This document shows positions 6,300 to 8,232 of a stretch of DNA of 8,232 nucleotides, one piece after another. Numbering within the stretch: position 1 is the first letter of the stretch; each line of letters opens with the position of its first letter. Position numbers and translations under genes: made by a program. The stretch is from assembly GCA_043805355.1 (NCBI GenBank), contig JAZDIB010000075.1, positions 1 to 8,232 of the forward strand. The letters are read 5' to 3'. Source of the DNA: JAHJRN01 sp043805355 (GTDB taxonomy: Bacteria > Patescibacteriota > Patescibacteriia > 2-12-FULL-60-25). The notes beneath the pieces are model-generated. The model worked only from the letters and a program-made list of their open reading frames with translations, did not search any database and was not told where the DNA came from.

Positions 6300-7958
6300 A
6301 TGGGGACACAACGACACCACGCGAAAAAGCGTCGGTCTTTTATTTTCGTGGCAGGTGGGGTGATGAGCGGCGTCGGCAAAGGCGTGGCCACGGCGTCCAT
6401 CGGCGCTCTGCTCAAGGCGCGCGGGCTCAAGGTCACGGCCATCAAGGTCGACCCGTACCTGAACGTCGACCCGGGCACCATGAATCCGGTCGAACACGGC
6501 GAGGTCTTCGTGACGAAGGACGGCCTCGAGACGGATCAGGACCTCGGCAACTACGAACGCTTCCTCGACGAGGACCTGGGACATTTGAGCTGCATGACGT
6601 CGGGCAGCGTGTACCTCTCGGTCATCATGCGCGAACGCTCGCTCGGCTACGGCGGCAAGACGGTCGAGGCCGTGCCGCACATCCCGCTCGAGATCATCGG
6701 CCGCATCAGGGGCGCGGCGGACCTCGCGGACGCGGACGTGACGCTCATCGAGGTCGGCGGGACGGTCGGCGAATACCAGAACATCATGTTCCTCGAGGCC
6801 TGCCGCATGATGCGCCTCGAGATGCCCAAGGACGTGCTCGTCGTGCTCGTGAGTTACCTGCCGGTCCCCAACAGCATCGGCGAGATGAAATCGAAACCGA
6901 CGCAATATGCCGTGCGGACGCTGAACGGGGTCGGGCTCCAGCCGGACATGATCATCTGCCGCTCGACGCACACCATCGACGCGCCGCGCAAGCAGAAGCT
7001 CAGCGTCAACTGCAACGTCGCGCCCGAGGACGTCATCGCCGCACCAGACGTCGAATCCATCTACGCGGTGCCGTCGCGGTTCCGCGCGGAGAAGGTGGAC
7101 GAACGCATCCTGAAGAAGCTCGGGCTTCGACCCCGGCCGTCGAAGATGCGGCCGTGGAACGACCTGCTCGAACGCATCGGCAGAAGCCGCACGCCGGTCC
7201 GCATCGGCGTCGTCGGCAAGTACTTCAGCACCGGGGATTTCGTCCTGACCGATTCCTATCTCTCGGTCCTCGAGGCCATCAAGCACGCGGCGTGGTTCGT
7301 CGAGCGGAAGCCGGAGATCATATGGCTGAACAGCGAGGACTTCGAGTCGCATCCAGGCACCGTCGCCAAGGCGCTCGCCAAGCTCGACGGCGTCATCATC
7401 CCAGGCGGCTTCGGCACGCGCGGCATCGAAGGCAAGCTCGCGGCCATCCGCTACGTCCGCGAGAAGAAAATCCCGTACCTCGGCCTGTGCTATGGCATGC
7501 AGCTCGCGACGGTCGAGGCGGCGCGCCATCTTCTCGGATGGAAGGACGCGAACACGACCGAGATCGACCCGAAGACGAAACATCCGGTCATCCACCTCAT
7601 GGACGAGCAGGAGCGGAAGATGAAGGACAAGGACTACGGCGGCACGATGCGGCTCGGGTCGTATCCCTGTGTCCTGAAGAAGGGGAGCCTCGCGCGAAAA
7701 CTCTACGGACGCGACACGATCGAAGAACGCCATCGCCACCGGTACGAAGCGAACTTGACGTATCGGCAGGAGCTCGAGAAGGCGGGTCTCATCGTCTCCG
7801 GCGTCTCGCCGGACGGCCGCCTCGCCGAGATCGTGGAGGTCCCCAAGCATCCGTTCTTCGTCGCCTCGCAGTTCCATCCCGAATTCCTCACCCGCCCGTT
7901 CCACCCGCATCCGTTGTTCCTGGGGTTCATCAAAGCGGCGGTCAAACGGAGACGGTGA
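6300..7958 (+). CDS. pyrG: CTP synthase (glutamine-hydrolysing)
   Basis: CTP synthase makes CTP from UTP, ATP and glutamine, the last step of pyrimidine nucleotide synthesis, in the cytoplasm. The 552-residue length is normal. The N-terminal synthetase domain (to about 280) shows GGVMSGVGKG (19-28, Lys27), DPYLNVDPGTMNP (51-63), HGEVFVTKDG (66-75), the likely metal ligands Asp81 and Glu151 (EVGGTVGEYQN) and RKQKLSVNCNV (230-240). The glutamine amidotransferase domain (about 300-552) has the oxyanion loop PGGFGTRG (368-375), the nucleophile Cys397 in GLCYGMQ, ERHRHRYE (476-483), and the His526/Glu528 pair in SQFHPEF. Compared with E. coli PyrG there are about nine extra basic residues at the N-terminus (GTQRHHAKKRR). 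The start at 6300 follows a consensus -10 by ten bases and lacks a Shine-Dalgarno sequence; it lies 11 bases after the Nudix stop, so read-through from upstream is also likely. Confidence 0.98.
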   Translation: MGTQRHHAKKRRSFIFVAGGVMSGVGKGVATASIGALLKARGLKVTAIKVDPYLNVDPGTMNPVEHGEVFVTKDGLETDQDLGNYERFLDEDLGHLSCMTSGSVYLSVIMRERSLGYGGKTVEAVPHIPLEIIGRIRGAADLADADVTLIEVGGTVGEYQNIMFLEACRMMRLEMPKDVLVVLVSYLPVPNSIGEMKSKPTQYAVRTLNGVGLQPDMIICRSTHTIDAPRKQKLSVNCNVAPEDVIAAPDVESIYAVPSRFRAEKVDERILKKLGLRPRPSKMRPWNDLLERIGRSRTPVRIGVVGKYFSTGDFVLTDSYLSVLEAIKHAAWFVERKPEIIWLNSEDFESHPGTVAKALAKLDGVIIPGGFGTRGIEGKLAAIRYVREKKIPYLGLCYGMQLATVEAARHLLGWKDANTTEIDPKTKHPVIHLMDEQERKMKDKDYGGTMRLGSYPCVLKKGSLARKLYGRDTIEERHRHRYEANLTYRQELEKAGLIVSGVSPDGRLAEIVEVPKHPFFVASQFHPEFLTRPFHPHPLFLGFIKAAVKRRR

Positions 7959-7968
7959 CCTACCCCCG

Positions 7969-8074
7969 AACCTCCCCGCACCCCTCCCTTCGACAGGCTC
8001 AGGGCAGGTTCTTCGTAAGGAGGGGACTGTTCGGACAGGTTCTCCACCTTACGAAGGGGGAGGTAGAGGGGGTT
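7969..8074. repeat. Long imperfect palindrome (about 38-bp arms when the insert is removed)
   Basis: The outer arms 7969-7991 and 8053-8074 are inverted copies (about 17 of 23 aligned positions match). The inner arms CTTCGTAAGG (8011-8020) and CCTTACGAAG (8047-8056) are perfect, continued after one A-A mismatch by GGGGA (8022-8026) and TCTCC (8041-8045, one G-T pair). The top can fold as CTGT-TCGG-ACAG (8027-8038). The element lies just downstream of pyrG. It could act as an mRNA-stabilising or terminating structure, although no T-run follows it on the plus strand. Confidence 0.7.
7988..8015 (+). repeat. Small interspersed repeat (TTCGACAGGCTCAGG type) with flanking 5-bp duplication
   Basis: CGACAGGCTCAGGGCAGG, preceded by CTT, is a very common short repeat in bacterial genomes as I recall (spurious translations give ALSLSKG). 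Here it is flanked by the direct repeat CTTCG (7988-7992 and 8011-8015). Removing one CTTCG plus the 18 bases between (7993-8010) restores the continuous left arm of the surrounding palindrome. Confidence 0.6.
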
Positions 8075-8099
8075 CATGGATCCTCACGGTCGATGAACT

Positions 8100-8121
8100 A
8101 CCACGGCCTGACGGCCGTGGT
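8100..8121. repeat. Right-end hairpin of an IS200/IS605-type element
   Basis: CCACGGCC (8101-8108) and GGCCGTGG (8113-8120) form a perfect stem with loop TGAC, extended by A8100-T8121. It sits six bases beyond the tnpA stop, where the transposase-recognised subterminal hairpin of the right end is expected. On the plus strand the stem is followed by TTTCTATT, so it may also terminate transcription arriving from pyrG. Confidence 0.7.
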
Positions 8122-8126
8122 TTCTA

Positions 8127-8232
8127 TTAGCCCAATACAAGTCGGACTTGTCCTCCGTCCTCCTCGCCCTGGTGTTCGATGTACTTCCTGATGATGTCCT
8201 CGTTGACTCCGACGGTTGAAACGAAGTACCCG
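8127..8232 (-). CDS. tnpA: IS200/IS605-family transposase TnpA, C-terminal end (5' part outside window)
   Basis: On the minus strand, 34 codons are readable from the window edge to a TAA at 8129-8127. The peptide begins GYFVSTVGVNEDIIRKYIEH and ends GQVRLVLG. This matches the C-terminus of Y1 (HUH) transposases of the IS200/IS605 family: the GYFVSTVG strand, then the helix with the pattern IxxYIxxQ, whose Tyr is the catalytic residue that attacks single-stranded DNA. That Tyr is present here (in RKYIEH). The family usually has about 130-150 residues, so roughly a quarter is visible; whether the rest, or an accompanying tnpB, is intact cannot be seen. The hairpin six bases downstream fits the element's right end. 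The C-terminal motif argues against a REP-associated (RAYT) transposase. Confidence 0.85.
   Translation of the reverse strand, partial: GYFVSTVGVNEDIIRKYIEHQGEEDGGQVRLVLG

Noticed and set aside
7959..8126. CRISPR array or tandem repeat after pyrG
   Set aside because: The repeats are inverted and nested, not regularly spaced direct repeats with unique spacers.
6198..8191. Long open frames on both strands over pyrG
   Set aside because: Both are out of frame with the CTP synthase motifs and end in repeat DNA; they are artefacts of high GC content.
8127..8232. REP-associated (RAYT) transposase as the source of the nearby repeats
   Set aside because: The GYFVSTVG strand and IxxYIxxQ helix match canonical IS200/IS605 TnpA rather than RAYTs, so no link between this transposase and the small repeats is supported.

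Overview
The window is GC-rich, densely coded bacterial DNA. The best guess for its source is a member of the Candidate Phyla Radiation (Patescibacteria). The main reason is a short-tailed, membrane-anchored PEGA-domain protein whose N-terminus (hydrophobic anchor, then a GYRWN motif, then PEGA) resembles a family I associate with that group. The compact gene spacing, near absence of Shine-Dalgarno sequences and CTP synthase variant (EVGGTVGEYQN) fit but are not proof. The assignment is inference; no rRNA or ribosomal protein gene is present.

Layout: (1) 2-845, the end of an unrecognised protein gene followed one base later by a 64-residue two-helix membrane protein. (2) 846-1006, a spacer with a palindromic dispersed repeat. 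(3) 1007-3111, rfbB and rfbA, overlapping by ATGA; together they turn glucose-1-phosphate into dTDP-4-keto-6-deoxyglucose for deoxysugar-containing surface glycans. (4) 3112-3169, a convergent spacer with a second diverged copy of the same repeat type, folded into what looks like a shared terminator. (5) 3170-4474 on the minus strand, the PEGA/beta-propeller protein. (6) 4475-4559, a divergent promoter region. (7) 4560-7958, an S41 C-terminal processing peptidase, a Nudix hydrolase overlapping it by 83 bases, and CTP synthase (pyrG) with its own extended -10 box built over the Nudix stop codon. (8) 7959-8232, a repeat-rich tail: a long imperfect palindrome apparently interrupted by a small repeat flanked by a 5-bp duplication, then the right-end hairpin and the 3' end of an IS200/IS605-type tnpA on the minus strand, cut by the window edge.

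The genes are mostly housekeeping or envelope functions: nucleotide-sugar synthesis, periplasmic or cell-surface proteolysis, nucleotide sanitation and CTP supply. I see no defence system, CRISPR array, tRNA or rRNA. The more interesting signals are regulatory and structural: three promoters whose -10 boxes sit only 7-10 bases before ATG (probable leaderless transcripts), the double-coding protease/Nudix junction, and the nested small repeats.
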